Shown in pieces: positions 8,768 to 17,488 of a stretch of DNA of 64,000 nucleotides. Position 1 is the first letter of the stretch. Each line of letters opens with the position of its first letter. Source of the DNA: Profundibacter sp033851955 (GTDB taxonomy: Bacteria; Pseudomonadota; Alphaproteobacteria; Rhodobacterales; Rhodobacteraceae); contig JAWSVK010000014.1 of NCBI GenBank assembly GCA_033851955.1, positions 160,990-224,989 of the forward strand, written 5' to 3'. The translations under genes and the position numbers were made by a program. The notes under the pieces are model-generated. The model saw only the letters and a program-made list of their open reading frames with translations. It had not been told where the DNA came from and did no database searches.

Positions 8768-9127
8768 CTACCGAGTTCGAGAACATAGCGATTGATCCAA
8801 CGGCCGTGCGCTGTATGATCTTGGCGGGCGATTGAACGCAGCTCGCTCCTGCCGCCACCTAACTAACTCTTTGAATATAATCACAAAACATTGACAATAT
8901 GACGGATCATCCAAATACGGCTCCGGAGCCATTTTCCGTGTCATTGCTACAGCCATCAGACTACCATTCCCCCAAACCGGATGCCCTCGTTTCAATCTCT
9001 TATAGTGCAAATCCGCAATACTTGCTTGCTCCAGCATCTGTTCGATAATCGCCCGTCGCTCATGTTGTGGCCACAGCAGCAGCACCCGTGCCGCAGCCAC
9101 AACATCACCGTGTAAAATCGGTCGCAT
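8768..9127 (-). CDS. Small conserved protein downstream of GTA gp15 (DUF7742-like)
   Basis: A 119-residue protein of unknown function, starting four bases after the gp15 stop and so probably cotranscribed with the GTA genes. It opens M-R-P-I-L-H-G-D-V-V-A-A-A-R and contains HPVWGNGSLMAVAM and EPYLDDPSY. I recall this pattern from a small family that sits after the GTA cluster in Rhodobacteraceae, which NCBI names DUF7742; the name is from memory. There is no signal peptide or membrane segment. The C-terminal third is basic (RPPRSYSARPLDQSLCSRTR) and looks less conserved. Whether it acts in GTA production is not known. Confidence 0.7.
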   Translation of the reverse strand: MRPILHGDVVAAARVLLLWPQHERRAIIEQMLEQASIADLHYKRLKRGHPVWGNGSLMAVAMTRKMAPEPYLDDPSYCQCFVIIFKELVRWRQERAAFNRPPRSYSARPLDQSLCSRTR

Positions 9128-9130
9128 AGG

Positions 9131-12100
9131 TCAGCTCTGCACCTCAATCTCTTCGAACACACCGGGTCCAAAACGGTTTGATATTTGCGCAACCATGATC
9201 TGAAACGGAGCGATTACACCATCTGATGCCTGATCGGCAGACAGATAGGTCCAATTGGCCGCCCCCACGGTGGTTTCGCGCATAATCGTACCGCCATCCA
9301 TGACACGAACCAAATAGCTCTCACCAGATTCGCCCAGTGGCACTTCAACAGATTCCCAGCTGTCTCCATCAACCCTTGTACGTCGCACCCAAGACACATC
9401 AATGTCTACTCCGGCACCGCCAACCGCCTGTAAATGACAAGGCGAATAGGGGCGCAAACCAATCCCTTGAAACGCAGCTTGCTGGTGGATATAGGCCGGA
9501 TCATCATAATTTCGTGCCGCAGGTCCGATCCTATAGTGACGCGACAATCCGCGTTCGCTCGCGGCTATTTCTATCTGTTCAGGCACCCCGTTTAATAAGA
9601 CAAACTGGCTATCGACCGGCCATTCTTGCGGCATTATCCCATCCGAGCCGGCTTGCCCTCGCAATCTTAAAGTTAAGTCATAAGTATCTTCAGCTACCAA
9701 GGTTGCATCAGCGAATTGGAACAATTCCCAATTTTCACTTGAACCATCACCAATGGCCGCCAAGTTGGACCCGTTCAATACATTGGCCCAACTTACCGAA
9801 GACAACGCGCCGCCAAATACTTTTACGCGAAGCGCAGGCCCAATGTCCTTCATGCCTTGTCGCGCAGCGTTCAAGGGCGTTTCCGTTATCCCAATGACCG
9901 AAGACGCCTCGACCAATCGGTTCAAGCTGTATCCTTCGTCCGTAGAGGAGCTGTAGATCGCGACAGGCCCAGGCCATGGTGTCGCCGTAACGGCAACATG
10001 AGGCGCATGTTCGACCTCGTCACCACGCATCAAAGGCAGGTCCAAAAACACTGGGTAAGTTGGCACAGCTGGTGTGAAGGGCCGCACAGTGGTGTCTTCC
10101 TCGACGCGGTCACTTGGACGGTAAACGCCCGCCTCAACCCGAACAGCTTCGATCATTTGAGCACCGGATTGTTCCACATGGTCCAATCGATAAAGCGCCT
10201 CACCATCCTCGCTTGGCAACCGTACCACGTCGCCGGCCCCGATGGCCAATTCTGAAAGTGGCAGCGCGAAACGGGCACCATCCCGTGCAATTCTGGATTC
10301 AGCCAACCAACGCTCCACCACTGCCCGCCCTTCGGCGGCAGTGAACGCCAAGGCCAGTTCAGACTGCGAAACCCCGAATGTCGCCTCATCGGGGAAAACC
10401 GCTTCAGTCGCCCGCACCTCGTAATCGCCGTTGGCCTCGACATAGTTCAACCGAATCCGCCCGGCAACTTCGGCTGAAGGAGCGCGCACAGTTTCTATCA
10501 GCCCACTCGCCTCAGCTGCAACCGCCAGTTTTTCTGGCAAGATTGTCGCCGTTTCACGCCCGTCACGGTTCTTGAATATCAATATTCCTTCGCGCTCAAC
10601 CGCATCAAATCCATAAGCAAGCATTAGAGGCTGCAAGGCAGACCTTGCGCCGTCAACCGCCGGAATACTATAACCGCGTACATAACCAAACAGTCGGCTC
10701 ACATCATAATTCACTACACCTGATCGTTCGCACAGCTCGGCAACAACCGATGCCAATGTCCGTGCCGCAGTCCGGCCGTTTATCCAATGGCCACGGGCAT
10801 AGTTTTCCCCGTCAGTCCAAAGATCCTGATTGTTCGGGAAATGCGGAAATGGGCGCGCATCCCAAGCCCAGACATGGGCATGCCCCATATCCAACATCTG
10901 CACATCGGTTTCAGAATGCACAGGGTTATTCTCTGGATCCGCCCAGAACTGATACATGGCTTTCAAATACTGAATCTGGATCAGTTCATCCCGCCCTCCA
11001 TCCGAATATCTTGGCAAGCTGGATTCTGATGATTTCGGATCCACAAATTTGTTAGGCTGGTTCGTGCCTTTATCAACTGCAGCACACCCAATTTCCGTGA
11101 ACCAAATCGGTTTCGATCCCGCCTCCCAAGCCGTTGGACTGCTTTGGCGCACACCTCCAATACGTTCATGGTGCGTGCTTAGCCACCAACCTTTAATATC
11201 CTTATACCTATAGACCCATGGTTCCCCATGTTCACCATCAGTAATCAGCGTGCGGATTTGAGCTGCCCGTGCTTCAGGAGAATGGTAATACCAATCATAC
11301 CCTTCACCACCCATAATGTTGGATTTCAAATAGTCGAGATTGTAAATCGAGCCTGCATCCGCATCCAGATGATCATCACCGTCACGCCAGTCCGACATCG
11401 GCATATAGTTATCAATGCCGACAAAATCGATATTGGCATCACCCCAGAGATCGTCCAAATGGAATAACCGATCTCCACTGCCATCCTGTGGCTGATAACC
11501 AAAGTATTCTGACCAATCAGCTGCATAAGATATCTTGGTTCCCGCCCCCAAAATACCGCGTACATCTGCTGCTAGAACACGCAGTGCCTTGACCACCGGA
11601 AAGATGCCACTGGCTCCCCTGATCTGCGTCAAACCACGCAGCTCAGAACCGATCAAAAACGCCTCAACACCGCCCGCTGCCGCACATAAATGCGCATAGT
11701 GCAAAATAAATCGCCGATAAGACCACTCCGCAGGGCCGCTGTAGGAAACACCATGTGCCGTTGTTGTAAAATCCGATGCGGCAGCATAGCCGAAGAACGC
11801 TTCCACTTCATCTTCAGCGGCAATTGTTCCATCAATAACGCCGCCCTGTTCTGGCGCCACCGAAAGGGTTATGCGTCCACGCCAAGGCAATACCGCTTGA
11901 CCCACATCGCCTGAATAGGGGTCCGGCAATGTGTTACCATCGATTTGATCCATTAAGATGAACGGGTAAAACACCACGCCCTTGCCAGCCCCGTTCAAAT
12001 GCGAAATCGCCTCAATCACGGATCGATCCGTCGGCGTACCGCCATAAATTGAACGATCATCAACTTTCGGAATTTGCACAGCCTGTGTCCGTGACACACC

Positions 12101-13042
12101 TGACACAGACCATGGCATCCCAACGCCATCGTCAACGGCCTGCTCAACCTTTGGCTGGATATCACAATTTTCACAGCGCAAATCATCGCCGAACCAAGAC
12201 ACCACCAATGAAACTGAGTTACAGTTTGGCAACTCCTCGTCCAGCGTTTCGATCGACGTCGTAAAATCAGTTTTGCCCGAAGGCGTGTTCATATTGGCAG
12301 TCCGATTCACGCCAAATCCTGATGAATAATGCACTGGCGATGTCGCCAATGCATATTCACCCGTGCCAGGGATCAGCGCGACAGCCGAAACAGCCTGCGC
12401 AATATCCCCTTCATCAACGTCTTGTGCCGGACGCAACACTTCAAATGTTAATTGTGGTATCCGATTGCCAAATTGCCCCATCGGCAAATCTTCCAACACC
12501 ACATAGGCGATGCCGCGATATGCTGGAGCTTGGCCAGCACCTTCTATCGCTTCAATCTTTGGGTCCGGCATTTGGTCTTCTGACCCCGAGTAGACACGCA
12601 TATTCAAATCATCGCGTGAAATCTCGATGCCATCGGCCCAAACCCGACCGACCCGAGTGATCACCCCTTCACATAGAGCAATCGCCAGACTGACAGTGTA
12701 ATTATAGGTTCGTGTTTTTGGCTGCGGCGCAGCACCTTTACCGCCGCCAGAACTCACAACACTTTCTTTAAATTGCGACGCCCAGATCACTTGGCCGCCG
12801 ATCCGCATGCGCCCGTAGGCTTGTGCAACCGAAGCTCCTTCAGATGCCCCCGTCAGACGGAACCGATCCACCTGCCCGGTTTCAACAACGTCCGATCCAG
12901 CCCCCATAAGCCGTTGATCCAACACGCGACCCAACGTGGCACCGATAGCGCGGCCAATGACAGCGCTCGAAAGTCCCAACACAGCACCGCCAACAGACGC
13001 GCCTGCCGCAAATCCGATTGATGATAATACAATAGTCGCCAT
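9131..13042 (-). CDS. GTA tail tip / host-specificity protein (gp15, megatron)
   Basis: The largest GTA protein, 1303 residues, forming the tail tip and contacting the recipient cell. A hydrophobic glycine-rich N-terminus (IGFAAGASVGGAVLGLSSAV) is typical. Around residues 425-740 lies the GTA TIM-barrel-like domain (YAADWSEYFGYQ; later DFVGIDNYMPMSDW), and about 760-920 a phage-tail-3 type domain (SVVAELCERSGVVNYDVSRL). The C-terminal part has beta-rich fibronectin-like sequence (VSWVRRTRVDGDSW). The ATG at 13042 overlaps the gp14 stop as TGATG. An open frame further upstream is only the gp14 coding region read in another frame. Last structural gene of the cluster. Confidence 0.95.
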   Translation of the reverse strand: MATIVLSSIGFAAGASVGGAVLGLSSAVIGRAIGATLGRVLDQRLMGAGSDVVETGQVDRFRLTGASEGASVAQAYGRMRIGGQVIWASQFKESVVSSGGGKGAAPQPKTRTYNYTVSLAIALCEGVITRVGRVWADGIEISRDDLNMRVYSGSEDQMPDPKIEAIEGAGQAPAYRGIAYVVLEDLPMGQFGNRIPQLTFEVLRPAQDVDEGDIAQAVSAVALIPGTGEYALATSPVHYSSGFGVNRTANMNTPSGKTDFTTSIETLDEELPNCNSVSLVVSWFGDDLRCENCDIQPKVEQAVDDGVGMPWSVSGVSRTQAVQIPKVDDRSIYGGTPTDRSVIEAISHLNGAGKGVVFYPFILMDQIDGNTLPDPYSGDVGQAVLPWRGRITLSVAPEQGGVIDGTIAAEDEVEAFFGYAAASDFTTTAHGVSYSGPAEWSYRRFILHYAHLCAAAGGVEAFLIGSELRGLTQIRGASGIFPVVKALRVLAADVRGILGAGTKISYAADWSEYFGYQPQDGSGDRLFHLDDLWGDANIDFVGIDNYMPMSDWRDGDDHLDADAGSIYNLDYLKSNIMGGEGYDWYYHSPEARAAQIRTLITDGEHGEPWVYRYKDIKGWWLSTHHERIGGVRQSSPTAWEAGSKPIWFTEIGCAAVDKGTNQPNKFVDPKSSESSLPRYSDGGRDELIQIQYLKAMYQFWADPENNPVHSETDVQMLDMGHAHVWAWDARPFPHFPNNQDLWTDGENYARGHWINGRTAARTLASVVAELCERSGVVNYDVSRLFGYVRGYSIPAVDGARSALQPLMLAYGFDAVEREGILIFKNRDGRETATILPEKLAVAAEASGLIETVRAPSAEVAGRIRLNYVEANGDYEVRATEAVFPDEATFGVSQSELALAFTAAEGRAVVERWLAESRIARDGARFALPLSELAIGAGDVVRLPSEDGEALYRLDHVEQSGAQMIEAVRVEAGVYRPSDRVEEDTTVRPFTPAVPTYPVFLDLPLMRGDEVEHAPHVAVTATPWPGPVAIYSSSTDEGYSLNRLVEASSVIGITETPLNAARQGMKDIGPALRVKVFGGALSSVSWANVLNGSNLAAIGDGSSENWELFQFADATLVAEDTYDLTLRLRGQAGSDGIMPQEWPVDSQFVLLNGVPEQIEIAASERGLSRHYRIGPAARNYDDPAYIHQQAAFQGIGLRPYSPCHLQAVGGAGVDIDVSWVRRTRVDGDSWESVEVPLGESGESYLVRVMDGGTIMRETTVGAANWTYLSADQASDGVIAPFQIMVAQISNRFGPGVFEEIEVQS

Positions 13043-13482
13043 CAGAGCCCCTCCTCGGGAAATGCAAATCGCGCCACAATGCGGCGCTGCCAAGGGGTGC
13101 TCAGGGGGCTCTCAACCACCCCGTGCCCCGTATAGGCATGAATAAAAGTCGGGGTTGAGCCATCTTGGCCCATAATCCCCAAATGCTTGGCCACGCCACC
13201 TGCCCGCATGCGAAACAACAGCAAATCGCCAACGGCGACGCCATGCTGCACCTGCAAATGACGCAACGCCGCTGTCCATAGACGCTCCTCACCCTGTGGT
13301 TCGGACCAATCCGACGTATAGGCCGGCACCGCTTCCGGCTCCGCCCCATATAATTCGCGCCACACACCGCGCAGCAAACCTAGGCAATCTGTGCCAGCCC
13401 CTTTGGTTGAAGCCTGGTGCCGATACGGCGTGCCAACCCAACCCCTCGCAAGGTTGGCCGCTTGCTCCCCGATGTCTGACAT
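13042..13482 (-). CDS. GTA NlpC/P60-type cell-wall peptidase (gp14)
   Basis: A 146-residue peptidase thought to open peptidoglycan of the recipient during DNA delivery. The N-terminus carries the catalytic cysteine in GTDCLGLLRGVWRELYG. The His of the NlpC/P60 fold is in GVAKHLGIMG. The gene overlaps gp13 by one base and gp15 by one base, so translation is probably coupled. Length and position match gp14 of Rhodobacter capsulatus GTA. Confidence 0.93.
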   Translation of the reverse strand: MSDIGEQAANLARGWVGTPYRHQASTKGAGTDCLGLLRGVWRELYGAEPEAVPAYTSDWSEPQGEERLWTAALRHLQVQHGVAVGDLLLFRMRAGGVAKHLGIMGQDGSTPTFIHAYTGHGVVESPLSTPWQRRIVARFAFPEEGL

Positions 13483-14366
13483 TAGCTCAAACTCCCACCG
13501 TTATTGACACCACCGCTGGTCGGATAAGACATCAGCCAATCTTCGCCCGGAATGTCGGGAAAACCGCGATAGTTCAAAAAATTGTTGAACTTCAAACGAC
13601 AAGTTTCACTGCGTTTGTCACAACCTGCCTCGATGCGCACCAGATCCCCGCTCGCTATCTTGGCGCGGAACCCTTCCCACAACTCAATCTCGCGGTCGTT
13701 GTCTGTCTGAAGATCATTCTTTATCGCGCCGACCAAACCTTCGGCCTCACCGGTTAAGACAACGAAACGACCATATTCAAACCACCGTGGTTCAAAACCG
13801 CCAATTTCGGCAAATTTAAAAATCCGCGCCTCTTCAACAACCTCAACTGGCAGTTCAACAACATATCCAGGCACATCAAATGCAAACCGGCAGCCTTTAT
13901 CGCCAAGCACTGCTGTGCAAGGCTTTTGATACACCCGCCCCTGCGGCTGGTTCAACGCCTCGGTCAAACCCCGCAATTCTGCTTGAAACGCACCGCCGCT
14001 GCGACGCAATTCTCCGATGGTGCCGCGAAACTGCAAGATACGCTGATCCATGTCGGCCCAATTCACCAACCACGCCCGCACTTCGGCGCCATCAAATCGA
14101 CCCGCCGAGATATCTTCTTCGGTGATCGCTGCGTCTGATATCGCGCCCAAGGCCTCGCTATTGTCGACCGCCAGGCCCGACGTTTGCTGCAACGCTTTTG
14201 CCGTCAAGCCGGAATCCGCTTTAAAATCAATATCCTCGAAAGAAAGCGGGCGGTCATGATCGGTAAATCCGTAAGACACACCATCCCCGCGCACCACAGC
14301 CCAGCACCGACATACAGTCGTAATGCCGCCACCCAAATGAGCCTGAAAATCTGCTGAAATACCCAT
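13482..14366 (-). CDS. GTA tail hub protein (gp13, DUF2163 / phage BR0599 family)
   Basis: A 294-residue baseplate hub component. Recognisable parts are the N-terminal LGGGITTVCRCWAVVRGDG, GFTDHDRPLSFED, and the cysteine-bearing C-terminal segment (AGCDKRSETCRLKFNNFLNY, then FPDIPGEDW). In RcGTA structures this protein holds a metal cluster through conserved cysteines; several Cys residues are present here (CRCW, KPCTAVLGDKGC, GCDKRSETC), but I infer the cluster from the family only. Overlaps gp12 and gp14 by one base each. Confidence 0.92.
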   Translation of the reverse strand: MGISADFQAHLGGGITTVCRCWAVVRGDGVSYGFTDHDRPLSFEDIDFKADSGLTAKALQQTSGLAVDNSEALGAISDAAITEEDISAGRFDGAEVRAWLVNWADMDQRILQFRGTIGELRRSGGAFQAELRGLTEALNQPQGRVYQKPCTAVLGDKGCRFAFDVPGYVVELPVEVVEEARIFKFAEIGGFEPRWFEYGRFVVLTGEAEGLVGAIKNDLQTDNDREIELWEGFRAKIASGDLVRIEAGCDKRSETCRLKFNNFLNYRGFPDIPGEDWLMSYPTSGGVNNGGSLS

Positions 14367-14998
14367 CAGATCCGCACCTCGACCACTGGCACATTCGGCA
14401 CTTGCCCAGCTTGAAAACTGGCGACCGAGGCTTGTATGCGGTCGGTATCAAACCGCACGGGGACATCAAATTCATACCCAGCCGTCACTTCAACACCCTC
14501 GTCCGGTGGATGGTCAAACGTTACAATGCCAGTGGCGGTGTCCACATCAAAATGTATAGATTCTTGCATCTGATCACCTTGGATGCCAACCGTCACACTG
14601 CCCAAAACTGGTTTGGTAATGGGGCGCACATACTTGGACTCGCCAGAGGCATAGGTTTTATTCAACCCAAACGCCGCCGTTACCCCATCGCCAATCGCAA
14701 ATACTTGATCTTCAAAATGCGGATCAACCGATGCTTTGCCGGATTTGTAATCCGACCAATCTTTCCACCGGAAACCATATAGTTGCCCTTGCCGCGCCTC
14801 AAAAAAGGCGATCAGCAGTTCCACGTCATCCAACGACCGCATGCCCAACCCAGCATCATAACGATGCCGCGAGAACGCCCACGGCGTGTTACGTTCCTCA
14901 AACCCATTGGCCAGAGTCACAACCTCGGTGCGCCGCTCCGGGCCGCCAACCGCGCCGAAACTTAAACTGGCCGGAAATCTTTCCTCATGAAAACCCAT
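14366..14998 (-). CDS. GTA distal tail protein (gp12, DUF2460)
   Basis: A 210-residue distal tail component that links the tail tube to the hub. The opening M-G-F-H-E-E-R-F-P-A-S-L-S-F-G-A and the motif FEERNTPWAFSRHRYDAG are characteristic of DUF2460. FFEARQGQLYGFRWKDWSDY is the other conserved block. It starts 12 bases after the gp11 stop and overlaps gp13 by one base. Confidence 0.93.
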   Translation of the reverse strand: MGFHEERFPASLSFGAVGGPERRTEVVTLANGFEERNTPWAFSRHRYDAGLGMRSLDDVELLIAFFEARQGQLYGFRWKDWSDYKSGKASVDPHFEDQVFAIGDGVTAAFGLNKTYASGESKYVRPITKPVLGSVTVGIQGDQMQESIHFDVDTATGIVTFDHPPDEGVEVTAGYEFDVPVRFDTDRIQASVASFQAGQVPNVPVVEVRI

Positions 14999-15010
14999 TG
15001 CATCGCCCTC

Positions 15011-15676
15011 CTAGCGGTTGCGTTGCCCGCGCCCCAAAGCGCGCGCCATTTGTGATGCGATCTGCCCCTGCGAGCGCTGGAAGCCCTCTACATTCGGGGT
15101 TGAGATGTTCATCGTGATGTTGACAGGGGATGATTGGCCATTCATTTCGACGCCCAAACGCCCGTTCATTCCACGGGTCAGCGGCATAATGGCCTCTGGA
15201 CCTGCTTCCCCCATCAACCCAGTGCCACCACGCATTGGAAATGTAGTCGGACCGCTTACGATGCCGCCATTGGCAAAGGGCATCACCCGTCCTTGGGAAA
15301 AACTGGCCCCGTCCGCAAATGCAACACTGCCGCCCACCAGACTGCTGATGCTGCTGGAAATCAAACCACCTATATGTTTGGTCACGGGCGTAATTGCGGC
15401 GTTATAGGTCGCCTTGATCATCGAGTCCGCAACTTTGTTTAAGGCATCAGACAGTTTCAGCCCGTCAAACACCAACCCGTCAAAGGCAGATTTCAACCCA
15501 CGACTCATGCCTTTTGAAAGCACATCTACCTCACGGTTCGTCGTGGTCAGACTGTCACGCATTTTGCCCAACTCACTGTCAAATGCCGCCGTCATCGACG
15601 TGGCACCGTTCATCGTTGTCTCAAGAGCTGCAACCTGATCGTCAAATCCGTCCAGCCCGTCCACTTCTCTTGTCAT
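15011..15676 (-). CDS. GTA tail tape-measure protein (gp11)
   Basis: The protein is 221 residues long, short because GTA tails are short; RcGTA gp11 is of similar size. The N-terminal half (about 1-70) is predicted helical, with heptad-like spacing (VAALETTMNGATSMTAAFDSE). The C-terminal part has glycine-rich segments (FADGASFSQGRVMPFANGGI) and the phage tape-measure end GLMGEAGPEAIMPLTRG. It overlaps gp10.1 by four bases (ATGA), indicating coupled translation. Confidence 0.9.
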   Translation of the reverse strand: MTREVDGLDGFDDQVAALETTMNGATSMTAAFDSELGKMRDSLTTTNREVDVLSKGMSRGLKSAFDGLVFDGLKLSDALNKVADSMIKATYNAAITPVTKHIGGLISSSISSLVGGSVAFADGASFSQGRVMPFANGGIVSGPTTFPMRGGTGLMGEAGPEAIMPLTRGMNGRLGVEMNGQSSPVNITMNISTPNVEGFQRSQGQIASQMARALGRGQRNR

Positions 15677-15885
15677 GGTTTACTCTCCGTATTTTCTGGT
15701 GCCTCTGTGTCTGGGTACGCGTGGCTCAATTCCTCAAGCCGCATGCGCCCCATCGGTGCATCCACCCCACCTTCACCCAACATCATCAGAAACTCAGCTG
15801 GGGTCAGCTGCCAGAACTGCGTTGGTCGCAATCCCAGACCACGCAGGCCCGCCCGCATCAAAGCAGGCCAGTCAAATCCGCTCAT
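15673..15885 (-). CDS. GTA tail assembly chaperone (gp10.1)
   Basis: A 70-residue protein between gp10 and the tape measure, overlapping both by four bases. The key pattern is DWPALMRAGLRGLGLRPTQFW followed by LTPAEFLMMLGE, matching phage tail assembly chaperones of this position. In long-tailed phages such chaperones come as a frameshift pair; here gp10 and gp10.1 are separate genes joined by an ATGA overlap. Confidence 0.88.
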   Translation of the reverse strand: MSGFDWPALMRAGLRGLGLRPTQFWQLTPAEFLMMLGEGGVDAPMGRMRLEELSHAYPDTEAPENTESKP

Positions 15886-16208
15886 TTTGGCGCCACATCC
15901 GGTACCGCAAACGCACGCGCCAGCAATTCCGCCGCCACGCGTGCGGCCTCAACTGGGCCACCCGCAATCTCGACCGACAATAGATCTGCTGCACGACCTT
16001 GCCAGCCGCCACCGCGCAAACCGGCCACAATCAACGCCAACACATCGCGTGTGCTGAACTGGCCGCTTTCAAAGCGCTCAACCATCCCGATCAGCGTCCC
16101 TGTTTCCAGAGACGCCTCAAGTTCGGCCAACGCACCCAGTGTCAGCTTGCAATTGTGCATCTGCCCATCAAGGCTTAAGGCTACTTCGCCGGCCCAGGGG
16201 TTGGTCAT
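15882..16208 (-). CDS. GTA tail chaperone / gene transfer agent family protein (gp10, DUF3356-like)
   Basis: A 108-residue protein beginning M-T-N-P-W-A-G-E-V-A-L, with LTLGALAELEASLETGTLIG and FSTRDVLALIVAGLRGGGW. These are typical of the GTA gp10 family, which resembles tail assembly chaperones. It overlaps gp9 and gp10.1 by four bases each. No catalytic motif is expected or seen. Confidence 0.88.
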   Translation of the reverse strand: MTNPWAGEVALSLDGQMHNCKLTLGALAELEASLETGTLIGMVERFESGQFSTRDVLALIVAGLRGGGWQGRAADLLSVEIAGGPVEAARVAAELLARAFAVPDVAPK

Positions 16209-16624
16209 GGCGTGACCGGCGTAAAGGTCAACGCACCCGCAGATGCCATGCTCAGCTCATAAGTTGCTTCGCCGTTGTAACTGCCAGCGTATTCAATTGA
16301 CGTCATCTGGAACGCGCCCTCGATGATGCCAAACTCTGGGATAATCACCTGGAAATTTGGCGTTTCACCGTCAAAGAAGATTTGCCGCGCACGTTCGTCC
16401 GTGGCTGAATCCTTGAACACACCAGAGCCCGAAATCGAGGCCGCTTTCACACCGGCACCGCCGAGCAATTCGCGCCAACCACCTTGGCTCTCCAAAGAGG
16501 TCACATCGACCGCTTCGGCGTTAAAACTGATCCGTGTGGCTCGCAGCCCCACAATGGTCTCGAACAAACCACCACCGGTCATGTCGAGTTTAATCAAAAG
16601 GTCCTTGCCGTTTTGGGCACCCAT
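16205..16624 (-). CDS. GTA major tail tube protein (gp9)
   Basis: A 139-residue tube subunit. The opening M-G-A-Q-N-G-K-D-L-L-I-K, RISFNAEAVDVTSLESQGGW and the C-terminal YELSMASAGALTF are typical of the phage major tail tube (TP901-1-like) family. A GTG at 16633 is in frame, but GGAG directly abuts it; the ATG at 16624 has GGAG eight bases upstream and is preferred. This is the only break in the tail gene overlaps: a gap of 118 bases with a striking palindrome precedes the gene. Confidence 0.93.
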   Translation of the reverse strand: MGAQNGKDLLIKLDMTGGGLFETIVGLRATRISFNAEAVDVTSLESQGGWRELLGGAGVKAASISGSGVFKDSATDERARQIFFDGETPNFQVIIPEFGIIEGAFQMTSIEYAGSYNGEATYELSMASAGALTFTPVTP

Positions 16625-16672
16625 AGCTGTCACTCCATTATTTTCAGAAAGTTAGATCATTGCATCCAGGCC

Positions 16673-16728
16673 GCTCATCAGTCCCTGCGGGACCTTCTTC
16701 GCGAAGAAAGCCGCATGGCTTGATGAGC
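16673..16728. repeat. Cloverleaf-like nested palindrome between GTA gp9 and gp8
   Basis: GCTCATCA (16673-16680) pairs perfectly with TGATGAGC (16721-16728). Three hairpins fill the interior: GTCCC/GGGAC (16681-16693), the palindrome TTCTTCGCGAAGAA (16695-16708) and AGCC/GGCT (16709-16720). Almost every base is paired, giving a four-way junction in RNA or a cruciform in DNA. It lies 48-104 bases upstream of the gp9 ATG on the transcribed strand. There is no T-run on the transcript side, so it is not a standard terminator. Confidence 0.8.
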
Positions 16729-16742
16729 AGCCCCGACATTTT

Positions 16743-17153
16743 TTAGCTGTCTTCAACCCGCGCATTAAATTGCAGATCAATCCGGCGGGTTTCGCCGGTG
16801 CCAACCCGCCGCGCCGTTGCACGGTTAAAGTTAATATAACAAAGCGCGCCTCGCGACAGGATCAACTCAGCGCCTTGCAACGCATCGCTAACCGCAGCGC
16901 CAACTTGCTTGGCCACCTGAAAGCCAGCCGCATCGGTGATCACACTGATTGTAAGCAAATGCAGTGCGCCAAAGCCGGTTTTGTCGGAGCGATCCCGCAC
17001 ATCTTCTGGGCCAAGGCTGACATAGGTGCCCAATATCGTCCCAGACGGTGCATTATCGTAAATCGCCGTACCGACCAAAGCCGCCAAACCCGTATCCGCC
17101 AAGAGGCGCTGATAGATTGCAGCCTGTAAGGCGGCAGAAACCCCGTAACTCAT
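16743..17153 (-). CDS. GTA tail terminator protein (gp8, DUF3168)
   Basis: A 136-residue protein at the head-tail interface, capping the tail tube. The opening M-S-Y-G-V-S-A-A-L-Q-A-A-I-Y-Q-R-L and the block DNAPSGTILGTYVSLGPEDV identify DUF3168, followed by LTISVITDAAGFQVAKQVG. It overlaps gp7 by four bases. After its stop the cluster leaves 118 bases before gp9. Confidence 0.92.
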   Translation of the reverse strand: MSYGVSAALQAAIYQRLLADTGLAALVGTAIYDNAPSGTILGTYVSLGPEDVRDRSDKTGFGALHLLTISVITDAAGFQVAKQVGAAVSDALQGAELILSRGALCYINFNRATARRVGTGETRRIDLQFNARVEDS

Positions 17154-17488
17154 GACGATACCTCCTCATATGTGAAACAGGTCAGATAGTGGGCCTGTGA
17201 ATCACGCTCTGTCACCGCTTTGATGCGAAACAAGCGTGTGCCATCGCGAAACCGTTGGTTTGGCTTGGGGCGTGACTCTGCCCCTATGGGGGCGCCGCGC
17301 ACGGTGATCCGGTACGGCACATTGGAAACGGTAACGAACTCGCCCGCTTTCTCACTGCCCGTTCCGGCGCTCACTTGGCCCCACAACACGCCCAGCTCAA
17401 CCCAAGTTTCATCAAACCCGCCAGAGCCATCCGGTACTTGCACCGGATCCTCCAACACCAATTTGCGGTTTAAAACGGGCGCGCTCAT
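17150..17488 (-). CDS. GTA head-tail stopper/adaptor (gp7)
   Basis: A 112-residue protein of the phage head-tail adaptor (SPP1 gp16-like) type. It opens with LNRKLVLEDPVQVPDGSGGF and has VELGVLWGQVSAGTGSE, followed by YRITVRGAPIG, the usual signature. It overlaps gp6 and gp8 by four bases each. Confidence 0.92.
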   Translation of the reverse strand: MSAPVLNRKLVLEDPVQVPDGSGGFDETWVELGVLWGQVSAGTGSEKAGEFVTVSNVPYRITVRGAPIGAESRPKPNQRFRDGTRLFRIKAVTERDSQAHYLTCFTYEEVSS

